DNA of 64,000 nt from Myxococcales bacterium (GTDB lineage Bacteria; Myxococcota_A; Polyangia; Fen-1088), in the NCBI GenBank assembly GCA_022184915.1, contig JAGTJU010000002.1, forward strand, positions 62,001 through 126,000. Reading direction: 5' to 3'. Below, in pieces: positions 27,021-34,791 of this stretch. The position numbers and the translations under genes are program-made. Under the pieces are notes generated by a model. It was not told the DNA's origin. It saw only the letters and a program-made list of their open reading frames with translations, and did no database searches. Position 1 is the first letter of the stretch. Every line of letters begins with the position of its first letter.

Positions 27021-27759
27021 CCACGTGGACTACCATGCCCTTCTTCACAGAAGGAGCCTTGACGAGGGCGCCCAGTGACGGAAAGTGAAGCTCGGGGCTG
27101 AAGACCGTACGAACCGCCCAAACCATCGTCGTTGCCTCATGCCGGCTCATGGTCATAAGTGACGCTGTGGACCCAACCACGACAGCCATCACGCCAACTC
27201 CGAGTGCCATGTTCCTTCGTATCTGGAGCAAGCCGAGCTTCACCTCAGAATGGATCCGTCTCTCCTGGTTCAAAGAGACCACAGGAAGTCCAAGCGTCAA
27301 TACCGGAGACGGTACCTCAGCAACCTCAACCGCCGTGGGGGCACCGTCCTTCAGATGGGAAAGCCAGTGCGACGGAAACTGCAGGCTGACTCCGTCAATG
27401 CAGTAGCTCGTCTGGTGGTGATTCCCGATGCGAACATCCAGGATCTCAAGGGGCCCCTTCAACTCCACGACATGAACGTCATCGTCGGAATCGGGTGAGG
27501 CAAGAGTCTTCGCCGCTCGAAAAGACAGCCACGAAATTGCGGCACCCGTGAGGAGCGCAACGGCCGGCATCCAGTACGGAAGGTCGACACTGAGGAGCAG
27601 GACCGCGATTGAAAGGCCCAGGATGCCAAAGAGCCATCCACCGAACCGCCAAACGGAGCTGTGATCGCGAGAAAAAGTGGCAACGTACGCCCGCTCTTCC
27701 GGGGTCGCCAGCCGCTGTATGCGGCGAGGTGCTCTGCGCGTTGTTCTCCTTTTGGACAC
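26956..27759 (-). CDS. Membrane protein of unknown function, first frame of a pair
   Basis: 267 residues with a basic N-terminus, two membrane helices near residues 40-80 (FGILGLSIAVLLLSV, MPAVALLTGAAISWL), a cytoplasmic beta-rich domain (PLEILDVRIGNHHQTSYCID), a third helix near 190 (GVGVMAVVVGSTASLM) and an extracytoplasmic end. The layout of two helices, a cytoplasmic domain, a helix and a periplasmic part recalls IgaA/UmoB-type envelope-stress regulators, but sequence likeness is too weak to claim this. It overlaps the next frame by 65 bases and may form one protein with it. Codon use and lower GC differ from the right half of the window. Confidence 0.62.
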   Translation of the reverse strand: MSKRRTTRRAPRRIQRLATPEERAYVATFSRDHSSVWRFGGWLFGILGLSIAVLLLSVDLPYWMPAVALLTGAAISWLSFRAAKTLASPDSDDDVHVVELKGPLEILDVRIGNHHQTSYCIDGVSLQFPSHWLSHLKDGAPTAVEVAEVPSPVLTLGLPVVSLNQERRIHSEVKLGLLQIRRNMALGVGVMAVVVGSTASLMTMSRHEATTMVWAVRTVFSPELHFPSLGALVKAPSVKKGMVVHVDGAASMHAGRNVFLVDKTEAT

Positions 27760-28037
27760 GAGATCCGAAAAGATCCATCAGAATCGGTGCGACGTCCAGA
27801 ACCAAACCGACAAGAAGGTCAAGCGTCTATCGCTGAATTCCTCGAGCCGTAGAGCTTCTCCCCACACGCGGCGTGCGAAGACGATGCCGAACGAAAGGTT
27901 CGCGGGGATGGCGGCGTAGCAGCAGCGAGCTGCGACGGAGCGGCAGGCGATCTCGGGTTCGCGGACGCTCTGGACGCAGCGAGCGACGTCGCGCGCATCG
28001 ATGGGGCCCCTGAACGTTCAAAGCCAACGGAACGATC

Positions 28038-28451
28038 GTAGGCAACGGGCTTGCGGCCGTTCACCAGGTGTTCGTGAGTGGCGATGGCGACGTATTCGCA
28101 GCGAATCGCAATGGCGGAGTGTCGCATTTTGCGTTTTCGGCTGACGGTAGATTTTTGCCCAAAGGCACGATCGGAGGTGGACAGGCGCGTGGTGTCGCAA
28201 CCGCGCCTGATGGCAAGCGCCTCTACATGACGGGTGCATCCAATGCCATTCGCCAGTTTGATCTGGAGAGCGGGACCGAGTTGGCTGCCGTAACGCTGGC
28301 GACGCGAGGCAACCTTCATTACCTGGCCATTCGCAAAGGTCAGCTTTACGCCGCCGCACTCGACGATGGCAGAGTCTATCGGTACGACATCCAGGCAGAT
28401 GATGCTCTGTCGTTCGTTGACGCCATCAGTGTCCCTTCTCCCATTCCGTAG
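28038..28451 (+). pseudogene. Beta-propeller protein remnant (C-terminal blades)
   Basis: A plus frame with repeated propeller strands: DGDVFAANRNGGVSHFAFSA, ARGVATAPDGKRLYMTGA, IRQFDLESGTELAAV, LHYLAIRKGQLYAAALDDG, RVYRYDI. This looks like the last three blades of a YncE/WD40-like propeller. The frame is closed by TGA at 28011; GTG at 28068 is the nearest possible start, and there is no signal peptide. The 250 bases upstream hold no matching blades, but a minus-strand coding-like segment (VARCVQSVREPEIACRSVAA) suggests more gene debris there. Confidence 0.55.
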
Positions 28452-28718
28452 CCGCGAGCCTTCGCCACCAGTCGCGGAAGGCGGTGCGCCGGCAGGGGGG
28501 CCCCGATTCACGCGCTGTGGCAGCTCCGCCCGCTGGCGGACGGCATGCGAGGCCGCCCCTCAGGGTGGCCCCCCCCAACCGATGGGAAACCACGGGATTT
28601 TCTAATTGAGAACGGCTTCCCCAGCTCGGAGCATGAAGGGACGCCTTCCGCACCGGGAGGTTCACCTTCGAAGTCATGCGCTCGCTGCGCCTTGGGCAAC
28701 TGCCCGGGAGGTTTCGTC

Positions 28719-30584
28719 ATGCACATCGCTCTCGTTTGGCGTTCGGCCGCCCTACTGGTCCTCGTTGCCGGCTGCGCCGGGGACGGAGGCCCGGGCGAAC
28801 GCGATCCCGGGGGCGAAGGCGGGGACACGGGCGCCAGGGCCGGGGCAGGGGGCAATGCGGCCTCCGGCGGCCGAGACGGCGAGGGAGGAAGGGACAGCGT
28901 GGGGGGCTCCGATGGGGTGTTTGCAGGCGCCTCTGAAACTGAGGTGGTGGAGGGGGACGGACAGAGCGCCACCGTGGACACGGCCGTAGCAGTTCGTCCA
29001 CGCATCGTCGTGCGAAATACCGCAGGCCAGCCGGTGGCGGGAATCGCGTTCACGTGGGCCGTCACCGAAGGCATGGGACAGATCACCAACGCCGACAGCG
29101 TCACAGGCAGCGACGGGACCGCGGCGGTGGGCAGCTGGACCTTGGGGCCCAGCCCCGGAACGAACCGCCTCGAAGCCCGTTTTCAGGGACTACCGCCGGT
29201 GGTCTTCACGGCCACCGGTGTTGCTGACAGCCGCGGCAGCCTCGTCGTGCATGAGGGCAATGATCAGACTGTGTCCGTCGCCACCGCGGTGCCCGTGCGC
29301 CCCGCCGTCAGGCTGCAGGGTGGCAACGGGGCCCCCCGGGTGGGCACGAGCGTCACGTTTCGTGTGACATCGGGCGGAGGCACCGTGAGTGGCCCCTCCG
29401 CCACCACTGACGTGAGCGGTGTGGCGCGCGTGGGCGGCTGGACTCTGGGCAACACCCCGGGGGACAACACGCTCGTGGCCGAGGTCGAGGGCTTGCCGCC
29501 CGTGTCCTTCCGGGCCGTGGGTGTAGCGCTCGGCGCACCGGTGCTGCCGGAGCCAGAGGTGGTCGTCGAAGGACTCGACAACCCCTGGGACATCGGGTTT
29601 GCGCCCCGCGGTCCTGGACAAAACCCCGTCATGTTATTCACCGAGCGTCCCGGGCGTCTCAATGCCCTCATCGACGGAAGCCGCGTCACCGTTGCCGATC
29701 CGCCTCAGGTCAACGAACAAGGACAAAGCGGCATGCTGGGCTTGGCCGTGGACCCGCAGTTCAGCTCCCATCGCTTCGTATACGTCTATGTCGCCTGGAA
29801 CACGAACGGCACCATCGACAACCGTGTCGTGCGTTGGCGCGTGTCTGAAGATTTTCGGAGCGTTTCCGATCAGAGGTTCCTCGTGACCGGCATCCCCTAC
29901 GCGGGTGGCGGTCACTCGGGCGGTCAGCTCGCGTTCGGGCCGGACGGATACCTCTACGTGAGCACCGGCGACAACCGGAACGGAGCGCTCCCCCAGGATT
30001 GGAACAGCTTCGGGGGGAAAGTCCTGCGCATCACGCGCGACGGGGCCGCGACACCCGGTGGCTTTGGCCGGGAAAGCAAGCTGTACGCTTACGGCTTCCG
30101 CAACATCAACGGCCTGGCGTTTCATCCCGCCTCGGGCCAGCCGTACACCTGTGAGCACGGCCCGGGCTCGCCCACGAACGACGAGGTCACGCCGCTTGTC
30201 CAGGGCGGCAATGGCGGATGGAACCCGGGGCCCGGCAATGATGGCTATGGGGGCACCCCCATGACGAACATGAGTTTGCCGAACGTCATGTCGCCCGCCT
30301 TCGGCCTGCCTTCGGAGGGCATGTCAGGTTGTGCCTTCGTGACGGGCGGCGCCTGGGGCGCGTGGAGCGGCCGCCTTTTCGTTGGCTCTCTCGCGGGGCG
30401 CCGGATCGTCACGGTTGCGCTGGATGCCGCGGGCACCGAGACCCTTGCAAGCGACCGCGCGCTCGACGCTGAGCGCTACCGACGCCGGGTTCGGGCCGTG
30501 GTCCAAGGGCCTGACGGCGCTGTGTACGTCACGACAGACGACAACGCGCCCCAAGGTCGTATCTGGCGGGTTCGTCCTCGATGA
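28719..30584 (+). CDS. PQQ-type sugar dehydrogenase lipoprotein with two Ig-like repeats
   Basis: A 621-residue lipoprotein (ALLVLVAGC signal, GGGAG-rich linker). Two tandem Ig-like repeats of about 95 residues follow, near 80-175 and 176-270; both contain AVxVRPxxxL, a WAVTEG/RVTSGG strand, xxGWTLGxxPGxN and a closing GLPPVxF. The C-terminal 340 residues are a six-bladed propeller of the soluble aldose dehydrogenase (YliI/Asd) family: LDNPWDIGFAP, GMLGLAVDPQFSSHRFVYVY, GGGHSGGQLAFGPDGYLYVS and RNINGLAFHP. Such enzymes oxidise aldoses with pyrroloquinoline quinone in the periplasm. Good ribosome binding site (GGGAGG) before ATG 28719. Confidence 0.9.
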   Translation: MHIALVWRSAALLVLVAGCAGDGGPGERDPGGEGGDTGARAGAGGNAASGGRDGEGGRDSVGGSDGVFAGASETEVVEGDGQSATVDTAVAVRPRIVVRNTAGQPVAGIAFTWAVTEGMGQITNADSVTGSDGTAAVGSWTLGPSPGTNRLEARFQGLPPVVFTATGVADSRGSLVVHEGNDQTVSVATAVPVRPAVRLQGGNGAPRVGTSVTFRVTSGGGTVSGPSATTDVSGVARVGGWTLGNTPGDNTLVAEVEGLPPVSFRAVGVALGAPVLPEPEVVVEGLDNPWDIGFAPRGPGQNPVMLFTERPGRLNALIDGSRVTVADPPQVNEQGQSGMLGLAVDPQFSSHRFVYVYVAWNTNGTIDNRVVRWRVSEDFRSVSDQRFLVTGIPYAGGGHSGGQLAFGPDGYLYVSTGDNRNGALPQDWNSFGGKVLRITRDGAATPGGFGRESKLYAYGFRNINGLAFHPASGQPYTCEHGPGSPTNDEVTPLVQGGNGGWNPGPGNDGYGGTPMTNMSLPNVMSPAFGLPSEGMSGCAFVTGGAWGAWSGRLFVGSLAGRRIVTVALDAAGTETLASDRALDAERYRRRVRAVVQGPDGAVYVTTDDNAPQGRIWRVRPR

Positions 30585-30715
30585 TGAGGGCGGCCTGACC
30601 CCGCTTTGGCTTTGCGCACGCCCGGAGGCAAGCGCACCGCAACGGCGCTTCTGGTTCTTCAGTCAACCCACCGCGCCGATTGCCGGTTGCCAGGCAAGCG
30701 GCTAGGTTTGCGCTG

Positions 30716-31294
30716 ATGTCCGAGCCACCCCCCCCCGTTCGACGCCGGCCCCATTTCGGCTTGTGGCTCGTTCTTCTCACCTTCGCATGGGGGGCGGGAA
30801 CCCTGTTGTTGTTCAGCGACGGCGCAGTTTCGTTGTACGTGGACATGGTGGCCCTTTACGTGGGGGCCGTGGTGGTTGGCATGGCGGCGCTCGTGACCCT
30901 CATCGCGGGGTCCGTTTCGCGCGCGGGCAATCCACCCGGCGCCCCCCGCCGTTGGCTGCCCCTCGCCACAACGTGCCTGGTGATGGCCATCGTTCCCAGC
31001 CTCTGCCGCTACGCTGTCCCGTTCTCGGTGCGCTTTTCCTTGAGTGAACAGTCTCTCCTGGCCGCCGTTCAACACGCTTCGTCTTTACAGGTGAAGCCCG
31101 GCTGGATCGGCTGGTTCGATGTGCGGCAGGTCGAGTTCGAGGATGGGACTACGCTCCTTGCGACAGGGGTTTGTGCGGTGAAAGCCCGTTGCGGGATCGC
31201 TTACAAGGCCGATGGACGTCCCTCGCCCACGGAACGTACGGCCTACAAGGCGTTTCGAGGGCCCTGGTGGCTTTTCGAACAGCGTTCTCCTTAG
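30716..31294 (+). CDS. Membrane protein of unknown function
   Basis: 192 residues. Three or four membrane segments lie near 15-34 (GLWLVLLTFAWGAGTLLLF), 42-66 (MVALYVGAVVVGMAALVTLIAG) and 80-97. The C-terminal 90 residues form a small extracytoplasmic domain with two Cys (GVCAVKARCG). No family recognised. Start ATG 30716 begins MSEPPPPVRRRP; the frame stays open upstream without likeness. Confidence 0.6.
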   Translation: MSEPPPPVRRRPHFGLWLVLLTFAWGAGTLLLFSDGAVSLYVDMVALYVGAVVVGMAALVTLIAGSVSRAGNPPGAPRRWLPLATTCLVMAIVPSLCRYAVPFSVRFSLSEQSLLAAVQHASSLQVKPGWIGWFDVRQVEFEDGTTLLATGVCAVKARCGIAYKADGRPSPTERTAYKAFRGPWWLFEQRSP

Positions 31295-31433
31295 CTCTCT
31301 CATGGTGGCGCTGCTCGACACGGCCGAAGCGGAAGAATGACGGCCTGAACCGAGCCCCGGAGGTCGGCTGTTCTGGGGATGCTGCATGCGCGCTCCCCCA
31401 GGTCCTTGTCCCTGTGATAGTTTACGACGCACC

Positions 31434-31997
31434 ATGACCACCTCCAGTTGGCTAATCGTTGGCGCCGGGGCGCTCATCGTGCTGTTCTTCGTGCTTGCGC
31501 ACAACACGCTCGTCGGGCGCAAAAACTAGGTCGAGAACGCCTTCGGCGCCATCGACGCCATGCTCAAGAAGCGCTTCGACCTGATTCCGGGGATCGTCGC
31601 CACGGTCAAGCAGTACGCACGACACGAGCAGGACACGCTCACCCAGCTCACGGAGCTGCGCGCGCGAACCGGCACCATGGCGACCAGCGAGCGCGTTCAG
31701 AGGGAGAATCAAATCTCGCACGCCCTTGGCAACATCATGCTCGTCGCCGAGAACTATCCCGAGCTTCGTGCCAGCGAAAACTTCCAGCAACTGCAGCGAG
31801 CGCTCAACGAGCTGGAAGAGCAGCTTTCTGCCGCCCGCCGCGCCTATAACGCGGCCGTCACTGACTACAACGATGCCGTTCAGATGCTGCCCACCAGCCT
31901 CGTGGCTTCACTGCTCAAGCACCAGAGGATGGCCGTGTTCACGGCCGAGGCCGCCGAGCGCAAGAACCCGGACGTTCAAGCGATGTTCCAGTCATGA
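31434..31997 (+). pseudogene. lemA: LemA family protein with an in-frame amber stop
   Basis: ATG 31434 gives an N-terminal membrane helix (LIVGAGALIVLFFVLA) and NTLVGRKN, then TAG (31527-31529), then, in the same frame, VENAFGAIDAMLKKRFDLIP, the unmistakable LemA core. The family has Gln or Arg at this position (RNQV / KNRV), so a single C-to-T change of CAG to TAG explains the stop. Downstream parts (TVKQYARHEQ, IMLVAENYPELRASENFQQL, RRAYNAAVTDYNDAV) are intact over about 187 codons. An ATG at 31560 could start a soluble remainder. The DUF3137 gene follows by an ATGA overlap. Amber suppression or a sequence error would restore the protein. Confidence 0.85.
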
Positions 31998-32490
31998 ACG
32001 CGCGGCAGAAATTGGACACGGTGCTTCCCGCGCTGGAAGCACGTCGCAAGCAGATTCTCATTCGTGGCCTGGCCACATTGACGGTTACGCTGGCCATCGG
32101 ATTCGCACTGCTTGCGGTGACCCACGTGCCATGGCCCACGTTCGACCTCCTCGCTTCTTTCCTCCCCATTCCGCTTCATCTGGGCCACGTTCTCACGCTG
32201 GTGGCTGCGCTCGGCGTGGCGGCCCTCGTGGTGTTCACGTCCGCACAAAGCTTCCGAGCCGACTTCAAGCGAGACGTCGTAGGAACTTTGGTGCACGAGA
32301 TTGAGCCGACCCTCACTTACACACAGTACGGAGGGTTCACCTGGCACCTGGTCTGCGCAAGTTCGAGCCCACCTGGTTCCGCCCGTTGACTCGTGCATCG
32401 TTCATCGAGGGCCTGCGGCGCGACTTGCGCTTCGTGGCCGACTTGGTCGATGAGCTCAACCTGAACACGCGCATCTGGTCAAAGACCTGA
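31994..32490 (+). pseudogene. DUF3137 family membrane protein with internal deletion
   Basis: ATG 31994 overlaps the lemA stop (ATGA). The N-terminal part has two membrane helices (GLATLTVTLAIGFALLAV, LTLVAALGVAALVVFTSA) and the DUF3137 segment FKRDVVGTLVHEIEPTLTY. The frame then ends at 32389, while the typical C-terminus (FIEGLRRDLRFVADLVDELN, LNTRIWSK) occurs in another frame up to TGA 32488-32490. Intact DUF3137 proteins have around 300 residues; the joined pieces give about 165, so the middle is missing as well as out of frame. LemA-DUF3137 pairs are common, and here both members are broken. Confidence 0.78.
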
Positions 32491-32555
32491 CAGCGCCCGG
32501 CGCGTTCACGCGCCACGAACGCCGCGGGCCGGCTGCACCTCCCGCTTTGCCGTGC

Positions 32556-32627
32556 CTACCAAACGCAGCGGCGGAAGTTGGCCATCCACCAAAGCAATGC
32601 GTACGTATTCAGCAAGTACGGCTGCAA
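32556..32627 (-). pseudogene. Stub of a PIN-domain (VapC-type) toxin
   Basis: Three bases after the antitoxin stop, a minus-strand TTG opens QPYLLNTYALLWWMAN before diverging and stopping at 32556-32558. This matches the start of VapC-type PIN toxins (YLLDTHALLWWL), but the first catalytic Asp has become Asn and the following His Tyr. The remaining 100 or so residues are gone; the DUF3137 remnant begins only 65 bases away. The deletion has therefore left no active toxin. Confidence 0.65.
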
Positions 32628-32630
32628 CGG

Positions 32631-32852
32631 TCAGCCCCAGTCCGCGTCGACCGGCCCCATGGGCCCCAGCACATCGCCCGTAATCAAGCCCCTGAAGGCT
32701 CCGGGCACGCGCCGCGCTGCGGTCCGAATCGGCACGAGACGGGCGTATGGCTTGCCGTCTTTGGCAATGATCACGTCCTCCCCGCGGTGAGCCTGTTCGA
32801 GGAGCCTTGATAAGTGAGTCTTGGCCTCGTGGATGTTGGTCTGAATCGCCAT
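32631..32852 (-). CDS. Phd/YefM-type antitoxin, toxin lost
   Basis: 73 residues. The N-terminal segment IQTNIHEAKTHLSRLLEQA and VIIAKDGKPYARLVPI are characteristic of the Phd/YefM antitoxin fold, which binds DNA and neutralises a toxin by its C-terminus (here ending PMGPVDADWG). Start ATG 32852 is chosen from homology; the open frame extends to 32936. The cognate PIN toxin gene directly downstream is reduced to a stub, so the antitoxin is an orphan. Confidence 0.82.
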   Translation of the reverse strand: MAIQTNIHEAKTHLSRLLEQAHRGEDVIIAKDGKPYARLVPIRTAARRVPGAFRGLITGDVLGPMGPVDADWG

Positions 32853-32945
32853 ATTTCGGGCTGAGTCCGTCAGTATGACCGACGCAAGTGGGGCCGTCAT
32901 GACGTCGTAACCCCACCGGGCGTGGCCGGGGCCCACGTCGGGCGT

Positions 32946-33797
32946 TCACTGAAAGTTCGCCAGCGCCCACGCCTTGCGCACGCGTCGTTTGGCTCGTGCG
33001 CGGCACGTGTCGCGGCCGTACGAGACCTCCACGTGCGTTGCCGAGAAGCTGACGATCCCGGGATCCATCTCGACGACGGCGTCTACAGGGAAGCCCCAGT
33101 CATGGCCCTCGCGGCTTGCGTAGAGCGTGCAATCCCGCGCGGACATGGGCGGCGGGGCGGGCGCTCTGGCGACGTCGAAGAGGCGATCGGAGATCGTGTT
33201 CCAAAGTAAGACCCGGTACCCGGCTTCAAGACTCCCGACGAGCGCGACAAAACGTAGGTCCGGGCTTGGAACGGCGGCGAAGGCGTACCACGTGCGTTCA
33301 TCTTGCCAACGCTTCACTTCACCTGTGGCTTCGTCCAGGTAGGCCATGGCGCCGTAGGGCTCGAAGGCCCCTTGCTCCCAGGCCCCACCGACGATGTAGC
33401 TCTTTCGTTCCGGCACGTACCCGAAGAGCCGCCATCGCCCAAATTGTTCATGCTCGATGCGTGCTCGACCACTCCCGTCCGTGTATTCCATCTCGATGCG
33501 GCTTCGTCCGAAGGGGCCGTCGTGCCGCGTCTGCACCGATATCAGGCCGAAGCGGGCGCGTGTCGTCGTGCCCGTCAACCAGGGCGAGGGCTCGTACGTG
33601 ACCGGGATGGTTCCACGCTGAATGTCCAAGCTCTCGTCGGCGTCCGGACGCGCACGTTCTGTTTCGGCATCTGCTCGTGCCGAAGCGTCAGGCGCGGGCG
33701 CAGTGGTCAGGTGATTTTGCTGCGGCTGGCACGCCCATGCAGCCCCCCACGCCCCTAGCGTGATCCACGGGAGCTTCGTGCGAGGAATTCTTTTCAC
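32946..33797 (-). CDS. Lipoprotein of unknown function
   Basis: 283 residues from a GTG at 33797: short basic start, hydrophobic run and lipobox AWAC (VKRIPRTKLPWITLGAWG region), followed by a Gln/Ala/Asp-rich linker. The remainder contains many short beta-strand-like repeats with aromatic residues (for example RIEMEYTDGSGRARIEHEQF, RWRLFGYVPERKSYIVGG), suggesting a propeller or barrel. No catalytic motif recognised. The frame is open much further upstream (to 34055), but that part is antisense to the start region of the next gene and Arg-rich. Confidence 0.65.
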   Translation of the reverse strand: MKRIPRTKLPWITLGAWGAAWACQPQQNHLTTAPAPDASARADAETERARPDADESLDIQRGTIPVTYEPSPWLTGTTTRARFGLISVQTRHDGPFGRSRIEMEYTDGSGRARIEHEQFGRWRLFGYVPERKSYIVGGAWEQGAFEPYGAMAYLDEATGEVKRWQDERTWYAFAAVPSPDLRFVALVGSLEAGYRVLLWNTISDRLFDVARAPAPPPMSARDCTLYASREGHDWGFPVDAVVEMDPGIVSFSATHVEVSYGRDTCRARAKRRVRKAWALANFQ

Positions 33798-33912
33798 GGA
33801 TAAGCTCGTAGGAGGGTAGGGCTTGGCATGGAATGACCTTCGTTCTCGCCGCGCGCCCTCGACGCAGGAAGTGCGCACGCCATCCCGGGGCCTTGGCGTG
33901 CGCGCGAGGGAC

Positions 33913-34617
33913 TCAGGGCGACGTGGGCGCCGCTGCGGTCTGCTCTTGTTTCTTGAGCTCTTCGTTGGCTGCGATTTCCACCTGAACGCGGCGGTTCTGC
34001 ATGCGACCGTCTTCGGTGCCATTGTCGCCGATCGGCTTTTCGTCGGCGAAGCCAATCGCGCGCATGCGGCTGCGCTCGACGCCCTGGGCTTCGAGGTACC
34101 CGATCACCGCTTCGGCGCGCTCCGTGGACAGCTTTTGGTTGCGGGCCTTTTTGCCCTTGTTGTCGGTGTGGCCCTCGATGATGAGGTCCGTGTCCTTGTA
34201 CTCCTTGAGCACCTTCGCGAACTCGGCCAAGTCGCGCTCGGACTGCGGCTTGAGCTTCGCCTTGTTCGTGTCGAACAGGATGGCCGAGTCGAACTTCACG
34301 AGCAGCTTGTCGCCCTCACGATCGACCTTGGCGCCCTTGACCTCTTTGAGGGCCTGTTCTTGCTTGTCCATGTAGCGGCCAATGAGGGCCCCGGTTCCCG
34401 CGCCCGCCGCGGCGCCCACCCCGGCGCCGATGAGCGCGCCGGACTTGCCGCCGGCCAGGGCACCGATGCCCGCGCCCAGCAGCGCGCCCGCACCACCCCC
34501 GGCCACCGCGCCCTTGCCCGTGTTGCTCGCACATCCCGCGATTCCCAAGCAGCCCACCAGCCCCACGCTCACCACCGTGTTTCGAAAAGCTCTTCTCGTG
34601 ACTGTCTGCGACGGCAT
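33913..34617 (-). CDS. OmpA-family lipoprotein with glycine-zipper
   Basis: 234 residues. A good ribosome binding site (GGAGG) precedes ATG 34617. The signal ends in GIAGC (lipobox). Residues about 40-90 are a glycine zipper (AGGGAGALLGAGIGALAGG). The C-terminal 120 residues are an OmpA-like peptidoglycan-binding domain: FDSAILFDTNKAKLKP, IIEGHTDNKG, and NRRVQVEI. This resembles YiaD-type proteins: the zipper spans or lines the outer membrane and the OmpA domain ties it to peptidoglycan. A basic C-terminal tail ends in Ala/Pro. Confidence 0.93.
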   Translation of the reverse strand: MPSQTVTRRAFRNTVVSVGLVGCLGIAGCASNTGKGAVAGGGAGALLGAGIGALAGGKSGALIGAGVGAAAGAGTGALIGRYMDKQEQALKEVKGAKVDREGDKLLVKFDSAILFDTNKAKLKPQSERDLAEFAKVLKEYKDTDLIIEGHTDNKGKKARNQKLSTERAEAVIGYLEAQGVERSRMRAIGFADEKPIGDNGTEDGRMQNRRVQVEIAANEELKKQEQTAAAPTSP

Positions 34618-34791
34618 GGTCGTCCTCCTACGCATGTTGAGGCGCCGAGTATATCCGCGATGGTCCGTTTCGGTGATCGGGAGGCGCTGTGAGAGCCAGA
34701 GTCGTTTTTGGGGGGCATTCGCAATGGCAACGGGGATGTGTGCGACGGCGCGGGTTCACGCACGGCTTTGTCGCTATGCTCGCGGGGCACC

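Noticed and set aside
27819-28511. Minus-strand frame of 230 codons
   Set aside because: Mostly antisense to the propeller remnant, whose strand repeats are clear; Ser/Ala/Arg-rich composition.
31560-31997. Reading the lemA remainder as an independent intact gene from ATG 31560
   Set aside because: The upstream membrane helix and conserved LVGRKN lie in the same frame before the TAG, so this is one interrupted gene rather than a shorter natural one.
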